64,000 nt of DNA from positions 40,876 through 104,875 of the forward strand of contig NZ_RAVZ01000002.1 of the NCBI RefSeq assembly GCF_003611635.1, given 5' to 3'. Positions 51,155 to 59,814 of this stretch are shown here, one piece after another. Every line of letters starts with the position of its first letter. The stretch's first letter is position 1. Position numbers and translations under genes: made by a program. The DNA comes from Corallococcus terminator. Its GTDB lineage: Bacteria; Myxococcota; Myxococcia; Myxococcales; Myxococcaceae. The notes below the pieces were generated by a model. It saw only the letters and a list, made by a program, of their open reading frames with translations. It was not told the origin of the DNA and did no database searches.

Positions 51155-53425
51155 TCAGCCGGGGGCCGCGCCCAGGACCCAGTGGCGCTTCACGGTCCAC
51201 CCCAGGAAGCACCGCGCTCCCGGGGGCGCGTCCTTCATCTGTCCCCCGCTCACCGCGTGGCGCAGTCCGAGCATGGCGGGCGCGAGTCGCTGCGCGAGGT
51301 CACTTCTCCGCTGCGAGAGCCGGGTCTCCACGTCCTGGAGGAAGGCCGGATGGGTCGCCTCGGGCCGGAGTGAGAGGAAGAACAGCATGTGCCGCCAGGC
51401 GTAGGCGGCGTTCTTCACGTTCCGGAGCCTGGAGCGATACGCGGGTGGACGCGCCTCCAGCAGCTCGCACGCGCGCGTGAAACAGCGGAGCGCCAGCGCT
51501 TCCAGGTGGGGTTCGAGCACGGGCCGCAGGTCCAGGGCCTCCACCAGCGTCGCCAGGTTGTGGGTGGTGAGGATCTGCGCCTGCTCGATGATGCGGCCGT
51601 TCGCCGCGACACTCCACTGCGCGCTGCCTTCGCCATCCTTCGCGCGGGCCGTGCACAGGGCCGCGAAGGCTTCCGAGGTCCTGGGTCCATGGCTGGAGCG
51701 CTTCGTGTCGTTCATCACCTGGAGCGCGGAGGGCAGGTCGTAGTAGCGCGCGTACAGCGTCCCCGCGAGCTGCTCCTCCGCCTGACGCGCGGCCTCCAGA
51801 TACTTCTCCGTGAAGGCACCCATGAAGATGTCCGCGGCCAGCTCATCCACCACCGGCACCTGGAGGTCCGCGCCCTTGAGCAGGGCCCTGACCTCCTGGA
51901 GCAGCTTGTTGGGCAGGAGCACTTCCGGGAACGAAGTCAGCGTGAGCCGCACCAACTGCTCCAGGGTCCGCCTGGACGCTGTCTCCGCCGCGAGCCCCAG
52001 CTTCCGGTACGCGTCGATGGCGGCCACCCAGGGCAGCTCCTCCAACTTCACCTGGGACTCCAGGTTCAGGAGCAGCAGCGAGCGCCGCCGGCGGAACGCC
52101 GTGTACAGGGCTGAGTAGAGCGAGCGCAGGGAAGGCTGGGAGATGCCGAGCGCCCGGACCTGCGCGGACAGTTGCGGAACGACGCGGGCGAGCGTCTCGC
52201 TGGAGCGGATGAGGCGCTGCTCGACCAGCGTCTCCACGGGGGCGTTCAGCGAGAGCCGCAGCTTGTGCTCGATGCTGGCGGGGAAGGCGAAGCCCTTCAC
52301 GGGCGCGGTCAGTGCATCGAGTGAGTCGAGCCCCGCGTCCCCGGGCAGTCCGTCCATCCGGCGCAGGGCCTCCCGGGCGAAGTCCACGCCGCTCGGGCGT
52401 TCAAGCTGCTCCCGCTGTCTCGTGCGAAGGGCGTCCAGGCGCTCGGAGCCCGGAAGGCCGCGCGCCTGGGAGATGGCTTCGAGGACGCCGCGCACGCGCC
52501 GCGCCTGCCCTGGGAGGAGGGGCGCGCGCGCCCGGAGCGCATCCTTGAGCACGGTGTGGAGCCGGCCGAAGTTGAGCTGGGGTTTGCGGGGCCAGGCGCA
52601 CAGGGTGTGTTCCGCGAGCGCGCGGTCGATGTTGGAGAGCAGGGCGCGCGCACGCGGCTCGAAGTCCGCGTCGAAGTGGAAGCCCGGAGGGGCTTCGCGC
52701 AAGGCCCCCGCCCAGAGCGCCACGAGGCGGTCATACAGGGGCGTCCACACCCGCGCGGACTCCCACTGTCGCTGGAGCTCCGGACGCGGACGGACCCGCG
52801 CGAGCGCTCCTCGCGTCTGCTCCACATCCCGCACGTGGACGAACGCGGTGTCCGCCTGGGGCGTCGCGGCCGGCACCGGGTAGAAGCGCAGGCGCGGGAA
52901 GAACGGCGCCAGTTGGTCGAGCAGGTTTCGCGCGCGCTCCGCCTGGTCATGGTCGAGCAGCCACGCCACCACGAGCAGCGCGCCCTCTTCGGGGACCTGG
53001 ATGCGATAGCCGCCCGTCTGGAGCATCCGCCGCAGCTCCGCGAGCCCCTCCTCGCCCAGGTACCACGCGTTCAGCGCCGCCCGCGCGCTGCCGGTGTCCT
53101 CCCGTTGGAGCCGGGACAGCAATGCCTGCTCATGCGGTTGCAGCGCCCCTTCCGCCAGCAGGCGCCCGGTGGCGAAGCCGCCCTTGGCGACTTCCAGCGT
53201 CGCCCAGGCGGGGACGTCCGCCACGGGCACGCGCGAGCCGACGCTCAGCGTGCCCTGGAGCATGCCGGAGAAGACCTCCGTCCAGGCGCGAACCTTGTCC
53301 TGTGCGCGGGCCCGCGCATCCGCGTCCGGGTGCTCCTGGCTCGTCTGGAGCGCCCGGGCGAGCTGCCCGAGAGGATATTGCGTCCCGATCTCCACCTCGC
53401 CGCTGCCATCGTCCTTGCGGTCCAC
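51155..53425 (-). CDS. Large conserved hypothetical protein
   Basis: A protein of about 756 residues from the GTG at 53425, which follows GAGGGG; a GTG at 53461 in the same frame has a poorer site. It has no signal or membrane segment, is almost all helical and Arg/Leu-rich, and ends with a block KNAAYAWRHMLFFLSLRPE that I associate with hypothetical proteins of actinobacteria and myxobacteria. RHHNLATLVEAL-like helices precede it. No catalytic motif is visible. It stands alone, convergent with the tiny lipoprotein gene and divergent from the small secreted protein gene. Confidence 0.65.
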   Translation of the reverse strand: MDRKDDGSGEVEIGTQYPLGQLARALQTSQEHPDADARARAQDKVRAWTEVFSGMLQGTLSVGSRVPVADVPAWATLEVAKGGFATGRLLAEGALQPHEQALLSRLQREDTGSARAALNAWYLGEEGLAELRRMLQTGGYRIQVPEEGALLVVAWLLDHDQAERARNLLDQLAPFFPRLRFYPVPAATPQADTAFVHVRDVEQTRGALARVRPRPELQRQWESARVWTPLYDRLVALWAGALREAPPGFHFDADFEPRARALLSNIDRALAEHTLCAWPRKPQLNFGRLHTVLKDALRARAPLLPGQARRVRGVLEAISQARGLPGSERLDALRTRQREQLERPSGVDFAREALRRMDGLPGDAGLDSLDALTAPVKGFAFPASIEHKLRLSLNAPVETLVEQRLIRSSETLARVVPQLSAQVRALGISQPSLRSLYSALYTAFRRRRSLLLLNLESQVKLEELPWVAAIDAYRKLGLAAETASRRTLEQLVRLTLTSFPEVLLPNKLLQEVRALLKGADLQVPVVDELAADIFMGAFTEKYLEAARQAEEQLAGTLYARYYDLPSALQVMNDTKRSSHGPRTSEAFAALCTARAKDGEGSAQWSVAANGRIIEQAQILTTHNLATLVEALDLRPVLEPHLEALALRCFTRACELLEARPPAYRSRLRNVKNAAYAWRHMLFFLSLRPEATHPAFLQDVETRLSQRRSDLAQRLAPAMLGLRHAVSGGQMKDAPPGARCFLGWTVKRHWVLGAAPG

Positions 53426-53572
53426 CTGGATCCCCTCGCGTCCACGCACTGCGCCGGCCACCGGCAGTCTCGCCCAGGACGCGCCGGACGAAAACCCGAC
53501 TCGCTCGGGAGGGCCGGAGGACTGGCACTGGCGTCGCGTATCGCGGTGGTGAAACCAGAACTAGATCTGGGA

Positions 53573-54094
53573 ATGCGAAATCACATCCTTGTCGAAGCAG
53601 TGTCTGGTTTATTGTTTTGTTCCTTTTTCCTGCTGGCTCCCGTCGCGAAGGCGGCGCCGGTGGCGTTGACCTGCGTGGGGGCGGAGGCGGCGGAGTTCAC
53701 CCCGGGGCTGACGAACACACCGCAACAGGTGTCCTTCGAGGGTCTGGGCGTTTTCGGGTGCGCGGGACTGCCGTTGGGCATCGTCTCCGCGACCATCGAA
53801 ACCGTGGGGCAGGGCACCCAGAGCTGCCTGGGGGCCAACGCCGACTCCTTGATTGAAATCAAATGGAGTGACGACACCACCAGCCTTGCCGAGGGCAGCA
53901 CGGTGGTCAGCCTGAAGCCCACGGGCCAGAATGTGGTCGTGCTGACCGCGAAGATCGTGGAAGGCCGATTCGAGGGGGCGACCCTCGTGCGCACCCTGAC
54001 CCTGCTGAACACCGACCCCACGGGCTGTTTCACTCCCGAGGGCGTCACCCATGTCGCAGGCCCCGCGACCCTCGTGGTGACGAAGGCGCTCTGA
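53573..54094 (+). CDS. Small secreted protein, unknown function
   Basis: A 173-residue protein with a Sec signal (residues 1 to 28, FFLLAPVAKAA). The mature part has four cysteines and alternating beta-strand character (GVFGCAGLPLGIVSATIET, SLIEIKWSDDTT, LTLLNTDPTGCFTPEGVTHVAG). Similar secreted proteins occur in Streptomyces, to my recollection. Start ATG at 53573. Confidence 0.65.
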   Translation: MRNHILVEAVSGLLFCSFFLLAPVAKAAPVALTCVGAEAAEFTPGLTNTPQQVSFEGLGVFGCAGLPLGIVSATIETVGQGTQSCLGANADSLIEIKWSDDTTSLAEGSTVVSLKPTGQNVVVLTAKIVEGRFEGATLVRTLTLLNTDPTGCFTPEGVTHVAGPATLVVTKAL

Positions 54095-54104
54095 GTGCAT
54101 GGCC

Positions 54105-54130
54105 GGTAGGGCCGCAGCGAGGACCCTACC
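54105..54130 (+). terminator. Hairpin after the secreted protein gene
   Basis: GGTAGGG (54105 to 54111) pairs with CCCTACC (54124 to 54130), loop of 12. No U-tract; a weak candidate terminator 10 bases after the stop. Confidence 0.4.
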
Positions 54131-54176
54131 GGGCAGGTCCCGGCTTCACGGACAGTTGTGCTCAGCTTGGTCTTCC

Positions 54177-54194
54177 TGGAAAAATATGTTTCCA
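54177..54194. promoter_or_regulatory. Perfect palindrome upstream of the PARP unit
   Basis: TGGAAA, 6-base spacer AATATG, TTTCCA, 35 bases before the ATG of the first gene. It is in an AT-rich patch and could be an operator or include the promoter of the two-gene unit. Confidence 0.4.
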
Positions 54195-54228
54195 TCGTAC
54201 TCCTGTCAGCGTCTCCCAGGAGCGATGC

Positions 54229-56391
54229 ATGTTCGATGTCCACATCGGGTTCATGGACGAGGAGGTCAAGCCCGTCCTCAACCAGTTGCTGAAGCTCAAC
54301 GAGTCACCTCCGGCGACCTTCGAGTCCGTGATGCACCGGCTCTTCCTGGTGAACCGGGACCGGCCCATCTACGTCATCGAGCGTGACGACATCCTGAATG
54401 GCAGCAGCCTCTTCCAGATGATCGAGCATCAGTATTCGCTGCCCTGGGACTACAAGGTGGTCGCGGTGCTGCCGGAGACCCGGGAGCAGGAGCTGCCGGC
54501 ACTCAAGGTGGCCCGGCGAGGCAAGGACGACAAGGGCCTGGAGTTCGCGTCCCTCATCGCGAAGAAGCTGTCCAAGGCGGCCCAGGATTCGGATTTCGCC
54601 GGCCAGGTCACCGCGCTGTGGAATTCGGGGAACAAGACCAAGCTCGCCTTCAAGGGGCAGATGGCCTACACGGTCTACGCCTTCAATTGCAAAAGCAGCG
54701 CGGTGGACCACCGCAACCCCGTGGTCATCGTGCGCGCGCCGGAGATGGGCCTTCAGCCGGAGCTCATCCGGCTGAACCTGAAGACCATCATGCTGGCGTT
54801 GGGGCAGATCAAACTGCCCGGCAACAAGTCCGACCGCAGCGCCGCGAACGTCTACATGTACGGGGCGGGCGGCGCGATGGGGAGCGGGACGAAGCCCGGC
54901 AAGCTGCAACACATCATGGGCAGCGTCTACATCGGGGCGGAGGTGGACAGCGAGAGCCTGGTGGGCAAGGTGGCGGTGGGCGCGACCCGCAAGGAGCGCA
55001 CCGTGTCCCTGGGGCAGCGGTGGGTGGGGCTGGTGGCCTTCTCCTGCCCGGACTCGCACATCGTGCTCTACCGGTCCGCGTCCCAGGGCACCCACAAGGA
55101 AGCCCTGGACCTGGCGAAGGCTGAGTTCAAGAGCCTGCGCCTGCTGGCGCCCCTGAAGCAGTGCCAGAAGCTCGTCGACAAGCTCTACCCCTCGTATTCC
55201 ATCAGCCTGACCGCCAGCGACTTCATTGGCGGAGACATCAAGGCCGCGGCCCGGGATCAGGGCCTGGGGGGCGACTGCAACATGGAGGACTACCACGTGC
55301 TGCGCATCCTCCATGAGATGCGCTTTGGCGTGGGCATGCCCCAGCTCTTCAACCACGGACTGGCCCGCATCGACTGCGATCCTCCCCACATCCCGCAGGC
55401 GCTGTTCACCACGTTCAAGACGTGGGCCCAGGAGGCCCGCTGGACGAAGGCGCACTACGTCGAAGGCATCCTCTGGGGCCTGCGCGGCATCACGTCCGGT
55501 TCCGTGAGCTGGGACCATGCGCACTGGGGCTTCAAGGACCGGGTCGCGGCGCTCAACCTGGGGAGCCTGGACAAGTATTTCTATCTGGTGGGCGACCGGG
55601 TGCTCTGCCCGTTCTTCACGGAGCTGGCCTGTGACCTGCTGGAGACCTCGGCCACCGCGACGTCGTCGTCGGCGGTCTTCGGCTTCCCCAACGCCGCCGT
55701 GGCCAAGTTCAGCACCCTTCAGTACCGGGCGAAGATGATCCAGGCCCTGGGCGTGGCGCTGATTGGCCAGCCCGAAAAGCTGGCCGGGTTGAAGCTCGCG
55801 ATTGGCGCCTTCATCGACACGTTCGGGGAGATCCTCGAAGACGCCGGGCTCAAGGAGCGCAATTCCGACGTGTGGCCCATCTGGGCCCGGCCCGGCTGGG
55901 GCGGCGACAAGTGGAAGGAGGCGGGCTCCTGGGCCGTGGTCCACGTCACGAACGTCGGCACGGCACAGGCCATCACCTCGGTCTGGGATGAGCACTTCCC
56001 CATCACGAACGCGCCCAATGGCAACCTGGACCGGGCGCTCTACAAGTCGACGAACATGATGGCGCTGCAGGTGCTCGCGCCGTCGGGTGGCGCGAAGGTC
56101 GTCCGCGACCACGCGTGGTCGAACGTGATGAGCGAGCTCACGAACCGGCATGAGAAGGAGTGGAAGCCCCGGCTCGCCGCGAAGGACTGGAGCGAGGTGG
56201 ACCGGCAGGTGGAGGACCGGCGGCATGCCGCGGACGCGCGCTTCCGGCAGGAGCAGATGGAGGCGCTCGCGGGGGTCATCTCCTTGATCCAGCGGCTGCG
56301 GGCCTCGAACTCCTGCAAGCCTCCCTCGCCGTTCATGAACGACGGTCCGCCGCCGCCGCCCCCGAGTGGCACGATGGTCATGGCCTTCTGA
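54229..56391 (+). CDS. Unknown 720-residue protein, upstream partner of the PARP gene
   Basis: A large soluble protein with no family I recognise. Sections include IYVIERDDILNGSSLFQMIEHQ near the N-terminus, a Gly-rich AANVYMYGAGGAMGSG near residue 210, GGDCNMEDYHVLRILHEMRFGVGMPQ near residue 345, and a proline-rich end (DGPPPPPPSG). The middle is mixed alpha/beta and has many His and Trp residues (WDHAHWGFKDR, WPIWARPGWGGDKW). It ends 16 bases before the PARP start, so both are almost certainly one operon. It may bind, modify or restrain the PARP; that is inference. Confidence 0.7.
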   Translation: MFDVHIGFMDEEVKPVLNQLLKLNESPPATFESVMHRLFLVNRDRPIYVIERDDILNGSSLFQMIEHQYSLPWDYKVVAVLPETREQELPALKVARRGKDDKGLEFASLIAKKLSKAAQDSDFAGQVTALWNSGNKTKLAFKGQMAYTVYAFNCKSSAVDHRNPVVIVRAPEMGLQPELIRLNLKTIMLALGQIKLPGNKSDRSAANVYMYGAGGAMGSGTKPGKLQHIMGSVYIGAEVDSESLVGKVAVGATRKERTVSLGQRWVGLVAFSCPDSHIVLYRSASQGTHKEALDLAKAEFKSLRLLAPLKQCQKLVDKLYPSYSISLTASDFIGGDIKAAARDQGLGGDCNMEDYHVLRILHEMRFGVGMPQLFNHGLARIDCDPPHIPQALFTTFKTWAQEARWTKAHYVEGILWGLRGITSGSVSWDHAHWGFKDRVAALNLGSLDKYFYLVGDRVLCPFFTELACDLLETSATATSSSAVFGFPNAAVAKFSTLQYRAKMIQALGVALIGQPEKLAGLKLAIGAFIDTFGEILEDAGLKERNSDVWPIWARPGWGGDKWKEAGSWAVVHVTNVGTAQAITSVWDEHFPITNAPNGNLDRALYKSTNMMALQVLAPSGGAKVVRDHAWSNVMSELTNRHEKEWKPRLAAKDWSEVDRQVEDRRHAADARFRQEQMEALAGVISLIQRLRASNSCKPPSPFMNDGPPPPPPSGTMVMAF

Positions 56392-56407
56392 CGAAAGCGA
56401 TTGCCCG

Positions 56408-57493
56408 GTGCCACTTCCCCACATCCAGGACGGCGACATCGTCGTCCCCTCGTACTGGCCCAGCCGTGGCTGGGCGCCGTGGCCGGAGAACCCGGCCTTC
56501 CAGGTGGCGGAGCTGCCCCGGGGCTCGCAGATGTTCCAGGCCCTGGAGCGCTACATCAATGGCAACATCCAGGCGCGCTCCTTCCGGGCGAAGAAGGCGG
56601 AGCGCACCCGCATGCAGCGGGCGGAGGCCATCCTCAATGACACCACGGGGCGCTACAGCTCCCTGTGGCGGCAGCGCGCCGCCTACCGGCTGAAGGAGAA
56701 GCCGGACCTGGGGGGCACCACGCCGCCGCCGGAGTCGGGCCCGGTCGACGTGTCGAAGATCCTCATCATCCAGAACGAGGCGCTCTGGGAGAAATACGAG
56801 CACAAGCGCTACCAACTGCGCTCCCGCGCTGGCACCAGCCTGCGCTCCATGGTCGTGGAGCCGGAGCCGACGCGCTCGCAGCCGGGCTACAACACCCTGG
56901 CCCCCGTGCAGTGGACCTATTCGGTGGAGCACCCCTGTCCGGGCTGGCGCTCGCTGCCCGTGCTGGATGTGCTGCGCGGCGAGGTGCTGATGTTCCACGG
57001 CACCTCCAAGGACGTCATCCCGCTCATCGCCGCCGGAGGCTTCGACCCCAATCGCTGTCAGAACCGGGGAACGGTGACGCCGGACTACGGCCTGCTGGGC
57101 AAGGGCGCGTACTTCACGGATTCGTTCTCCAAGTTGATGGTGTACACCGGCTGCAACAAGTGCGGTGAGGCGGAGTGTGATTGCGTGTCCGTGAAGCAGG
57201 GGTTGCCCACGAACCGCTACTCGCTCATGTGTCGGGTGGTGCTGGGCAGCCTCAAACGCCGCAAGCCCTACGAAGACCTGTTGTCGGATGAGATCCGCCG
57301 CGAGGACCTGGACTCGTTGAATGGCTCCGCCTTCGATTCAGTGATGGGCGTGGGGCCGGACAACCGGGTGGACACGCAGATCAACCCGACCAATGAATTC
57401 ATCATCAAGGACGCCGCGCAGGCGTACCCGGAGTTCATCATCTACTGGCGCCGGCGAACGCTGACCCCGACCTTCAAGCCGTCGAAGCTGTAG
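56408..57493 (+). CDS. Bacterial PARP-family ADP-ribosyltransferase with tankyrase-like zinc motif
   Basis: A 361-residue protein (GTG at 56408; an alternative GTG at 56366 would overlap the upstream gene). Residues about 115 to 361 are a full PARP catalytic domain: KILIIQNEALWEKY is the N-terminal strand region known from the PARP/tankyrase group, His197 is in MFHGTS, Tyr235 in GKGAYFTD, and Glu330 in NEFIIKDAAQAYPEF, completing the H-Y-E triad that favours chain extension as in PARP1 and tankyrases. Cysteines 249, 252, 257 and 259 (GCNKCGEAECDC) sit where tankyrases have a zinc site. The N-terminal 110 residues are unknown. It transfers ADP-ribose from NAD+. Confidence 0.88.
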   Translation: MPLPHIQDGDIVVPSYWPSRGWAPWPENPAFQVAELPRGSQMFQALERYINGNIQARSFRAKKAERTRMQRAEAILNDTTGRYSSLWRQRAAYRLKEKPDLGGTTPPPESGPVDVSKILIIQNEALWEKYEHKRYQLRSRAGTSLRSMVVEPEPTRSQPGYNTLAPVQWTYSVEHPCPGWRSLPVLDVLRGEVLMFHGTSKDVIPLIAAGGFDPNRCQNRGTVTPDYGLLGKGAYFTDSFSKLMVYTGCNKCGEAECDCVSVKQGLPTNRYSLMCRVVLGSLKRRKPYEDLLSDEIRREDLDSLNGSAFDSVMGVGPDNRVDTQINPTNEFIIKDAAQAYPEFIIYWRRRTLTPTFKPSKL

Positions 57494-57520
57494 GCGCGTC
57501 CACCGTGATACAAGGGAAGG

Positions 57521-58372
57521 GTGATTTCCGCCCTTCCCGACCCGAGCGCGGAGGCCGCCTCCGAAGGCCGCGCGGGCGTCGCGCGGCTCGCCTTTGAACG
57601 CTCCGGTCCGCGCACCGTGGTGCGCACGGCGCTGGCGCACAGCCCGCTGCGGCTGCTCACCCCGCGCAACCACGGCCACGCGGCCTGGGCCTACACAAGC
57701 TCCTTCGGCGGCGGGCTGGTGGACGGCGACCACCTGCGGCTGGACGTGGACGTGGCGGCCGGGGCCACGGCGCTGCTCGCGACCCAGGGCTCCAACCGCG
57801 TGTATCGCTCCCCCCACGGCTGTCGCAGCGACCTGCACGCGCGCGTGGGCGCGGACGCGCTCTTCGCGTGGGTGCCGGACCCCACCGTCTGTTTCACCGA
57901 CGCCCGCTATTCCCAGACATTGGATGTCTCACTCGCGGCCGGTGCCTCCCTGGTGCTCGCGGACGTGGTGACGGCCGGGCGCAGTGCCCGGGGCGAACGG
58001 TGGGCCTTCCTGCACTACGCCTCGCGCCTGCGCGTCGCGCGGGAAGGCCGCGCGCTGCTGGATGAGAAGTGGGTGTTGGACCCCGCGCACGGTGCGCTGC
58101 CGGCGCGCCTGGGCCGCTTCGACGCGCTCGCCACGGTGTTGCTGGTGGGGCCCGCGCTGGCCTCCGCGAGAGAGGGATTGGCCGAGCGGGTGGCGGGCCT
58201 GCCGGTGAAGTCGCGCGCGGAGGAGGTCATCTCCGCGAGCCCGCTGGGCGAGGACGGGCTGCTCCTTCGCGTGGCGGCGGTCTCTCTGGAGACCCTGCTC
58301 TCCACCACGCGCGAATGGCTGTCATTCCTGCCGGGGCTGCTGGGCGACGATCCGTGGGCCCGCAGGGTGTGA
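57521..58372 (+). CDS. ureD: Urease accessory protein UreD
   Basis: A 283-residue protein of the UreD/UreH family. The block AWAYTSSFGGGLVDGDHLRLDVDVAAGATALLATQ is characteristic, as is QGSNRVYRS. UreD binds the apourease and, with UreF and UreG, loads nickel and carbon dioxide into the active site. The GTG start follows AAGGG. It is separated from the rest of the cluster by an opposite-strand gene at 58461 to 59684, so it must have its own transcription. Confidence 0.88.
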   Translation: MISALPDPSAEAASEGRAGVARLAFERSGPRTVVRTALAHSPLRLLTPRNHGHAAWAYTSSFGGGLVDGDHLRLDVDVAAGATALLATQGSNRVYRSPHGCRSDLHARVGADALFAWVPDPTVCFTDARYSQTLDVSLAAGASLVLADVVTAGRSARGERWAFLHYASRLRVAREGRALLDEKWVLDPAHGALPARLGRFDALATVLLVGPALASAREGLAERVAGLPVKSRAEEVISASPLGEDGLLLRVAAVSLETLLSTTREWLSFLPGLLGDDPWARRV

Positions 58373-58425
58373 GCCGCCCACGGGGCTGACCTCCGCCGAC
58401 GGCACCGCCACGCCAGGGCAGGTCT

Positions 58426-58451
58426 CCCGGGCCCTCCATGCAGGGCCCGGG
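58426..58451. terminator. Hairpin between ureD and the convergent C58-like gene
   Basis: CCCGGGCCCT (58426 to 58435) pairs perfectly with AGGGCCCGGG (58442 to 58451). It can serve both converging genes. No U-tract. Confidence 0.6.
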
Positions 58452-58460
58452 CGGGGTGTG

Positions 58461-59684
58461 TCAGTTGTAGCGGGTGAGGTCGAAGGCCTTGTAGTCGGGG
58501 TACAGCCGGTCGATGTGCTCCGCCGTCAGGTTGACCAGGTCCTTGTGGCTGTCCGTCTGCCATTCGGCGGTGTTGGCATCCATCAGGCGGCTCTTGCCGT
58601 CGGTCTTGTGCAGGCCGATGACGTGGCCTTCCGCGGACTCACCCGCCTTGCGCAGGCCCATCCGGTAGTGGCCGTCCTCCTTCGTGCCGTCGAACAGCTT
58701 CTGCGCGAAGGAGCCGCCGTCGATGGGCTCGTAGTCCTGCACGCGCACGCCCGGGTTGCCGCCGCCACGGCCCGTGCGGAAGTCGTCGGTCAGGCTCTGC
58801 ATCGCGGCCTGCTTGTGGGCGATGGCGTCCTTGTCCTGGTTCAACTGGGCCATCCCCGCCTTGAGGTCCTGGGTCAGCTCGGCGCGCTGCGCCTTCAGGC
58901 CCTGGCGCTGCTCCGGCGACAGGGTCGGGTCGGTGAGCAACTCGTTGATCTGCTTGCGCTGCGCGCTCTTGCCCTGGAGCTGCTCCACGCTGCCCTGGAG
59001 CTTCGCGATGTCGGACAGGTGTTCGTTGTTCAGCTTCGTGAGGGAGTTGCCCTGGAGCGACTCCGCGTGCTGCTTGTCGATGAGGCTGCCGAAATGGTTG
59101 TCGGTCAGCTTGCCGAACGCCTGGGAGCCCTTCTTCGGGTCGCCGCCCGCGTCGATGCCGGTGCGGATCCACTCGGACGTCATCGCGCTGCACACGCCCG
59201 CGTCCGTGCCGGAGGGCAGGCCCGGCTTCTGCAACATCGGGTGGCCGCCCTGGTCCGTGTAGCGCAGGATCTCCGAGCCTGGCACTTCGGCCTTCATCTC
59301 CTCGGCCACCTTCTGGATTTCAGGGCGCACCGGCGCGGCCTTGCCCTTGCCCGGGGTGCGGCCCATCGCCAGGTCCTGCACTTCGCTCTCGGAGAGCTTC
59401 GGCGCCTGCACCTGCGGCCCCTGGAGGTCGTGCGCGTTGATGTTCGGGCGCGACGACGACGAGGACGCCTCCGCGTTCGGCGTGGGCTTCTTGAACGAGT
59501 CCCCCTGCGGCGTCTTGTCCGGTCCCGCCGGCTTCACGGGCGCCGTCGGCTTCGACACGGGCTGGGAGCCGGAGGCGTTCTTCCCCGGGGCCACCGTGTT
59601 GTCCAGCTTCGGCGGAGCGGCGGGCGCCTTGGGCGTCTTGGGGAGGCTGGGGGGCTTGAAGCTGCTCGACTTGAAGCTCTTCAT
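58461..59684 (-). CDS. YopT/C58-like cysteine protease candidate, inserted in the urease cluster
   Basis: A 407-residue protein, start at MKSFKSSSFK (59684) after GAGG. Residues 1 to 110 are a Pro/Ser/Lys-rich disordered region. The core has the three elements of the papain-like C58 family (YopT, AvrPphB): Cys165 in DAGVCSAMTSEWIRTG, His354 in GHVIGLHK, and Asp369 in MDANTAEW. A Gln/Leu-rich helical insert (about 210 to 300) separates Cys from His more than usual. In pathogens such enzymes cut host proteins when injected. There is no signal peptide, so delivery by type III or VI secretion is possible. Role inferred. Confidence 0.7.
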   Translation of the reverse strand: MKSFKSSSFKPPSLPKTPKAPAAPPKLDNTVAPGKNASGSQPVSKPTAPVKPAGPDKTPQGDSFKKPTPNAEASSSSSRPNINAHDLQGPQVQAPKLSESEVQDLAMGRTPGKGKAAPVRPEIQKVAEEMKAEVPGSEILRYTDQGGHPMLQKPGLPSGTDAGVCSAMTSEWIRTGIDAGGDPKKGSQAFGKLTDNHFGSLIDKQHAESLQGNSLTKLNNEHLSDIAKLQGSVEQLQGKSAQRKQINELLTDPTLSPEQRQGLKAQRAELTQDLKAGMAQLNQDKDAIAHKQAAMQSLTDDFRTGRGGGNPGVRVQDYEPIDGGSFAQKLFDGTKEDGHYRMGLRKAGESAEGHVIGLHKTDGKSRLMDANTAEWQTDSHKDLVNLTAEHIDRLYPDYKAFDLTRYN

Positions 59685-59814
59685 GGGGGGCCTCGGGGGA
59701 GGGGGCGGCCGGATGACACTGGCCGTCTGCCCATCCTGGCCCAGGGTGACGCGTCGCGCTAGGGTCGGGGCCAGTTGACGCATCGCACCCGGACGAAATG
59801 AGGGCGTTGGGCTC

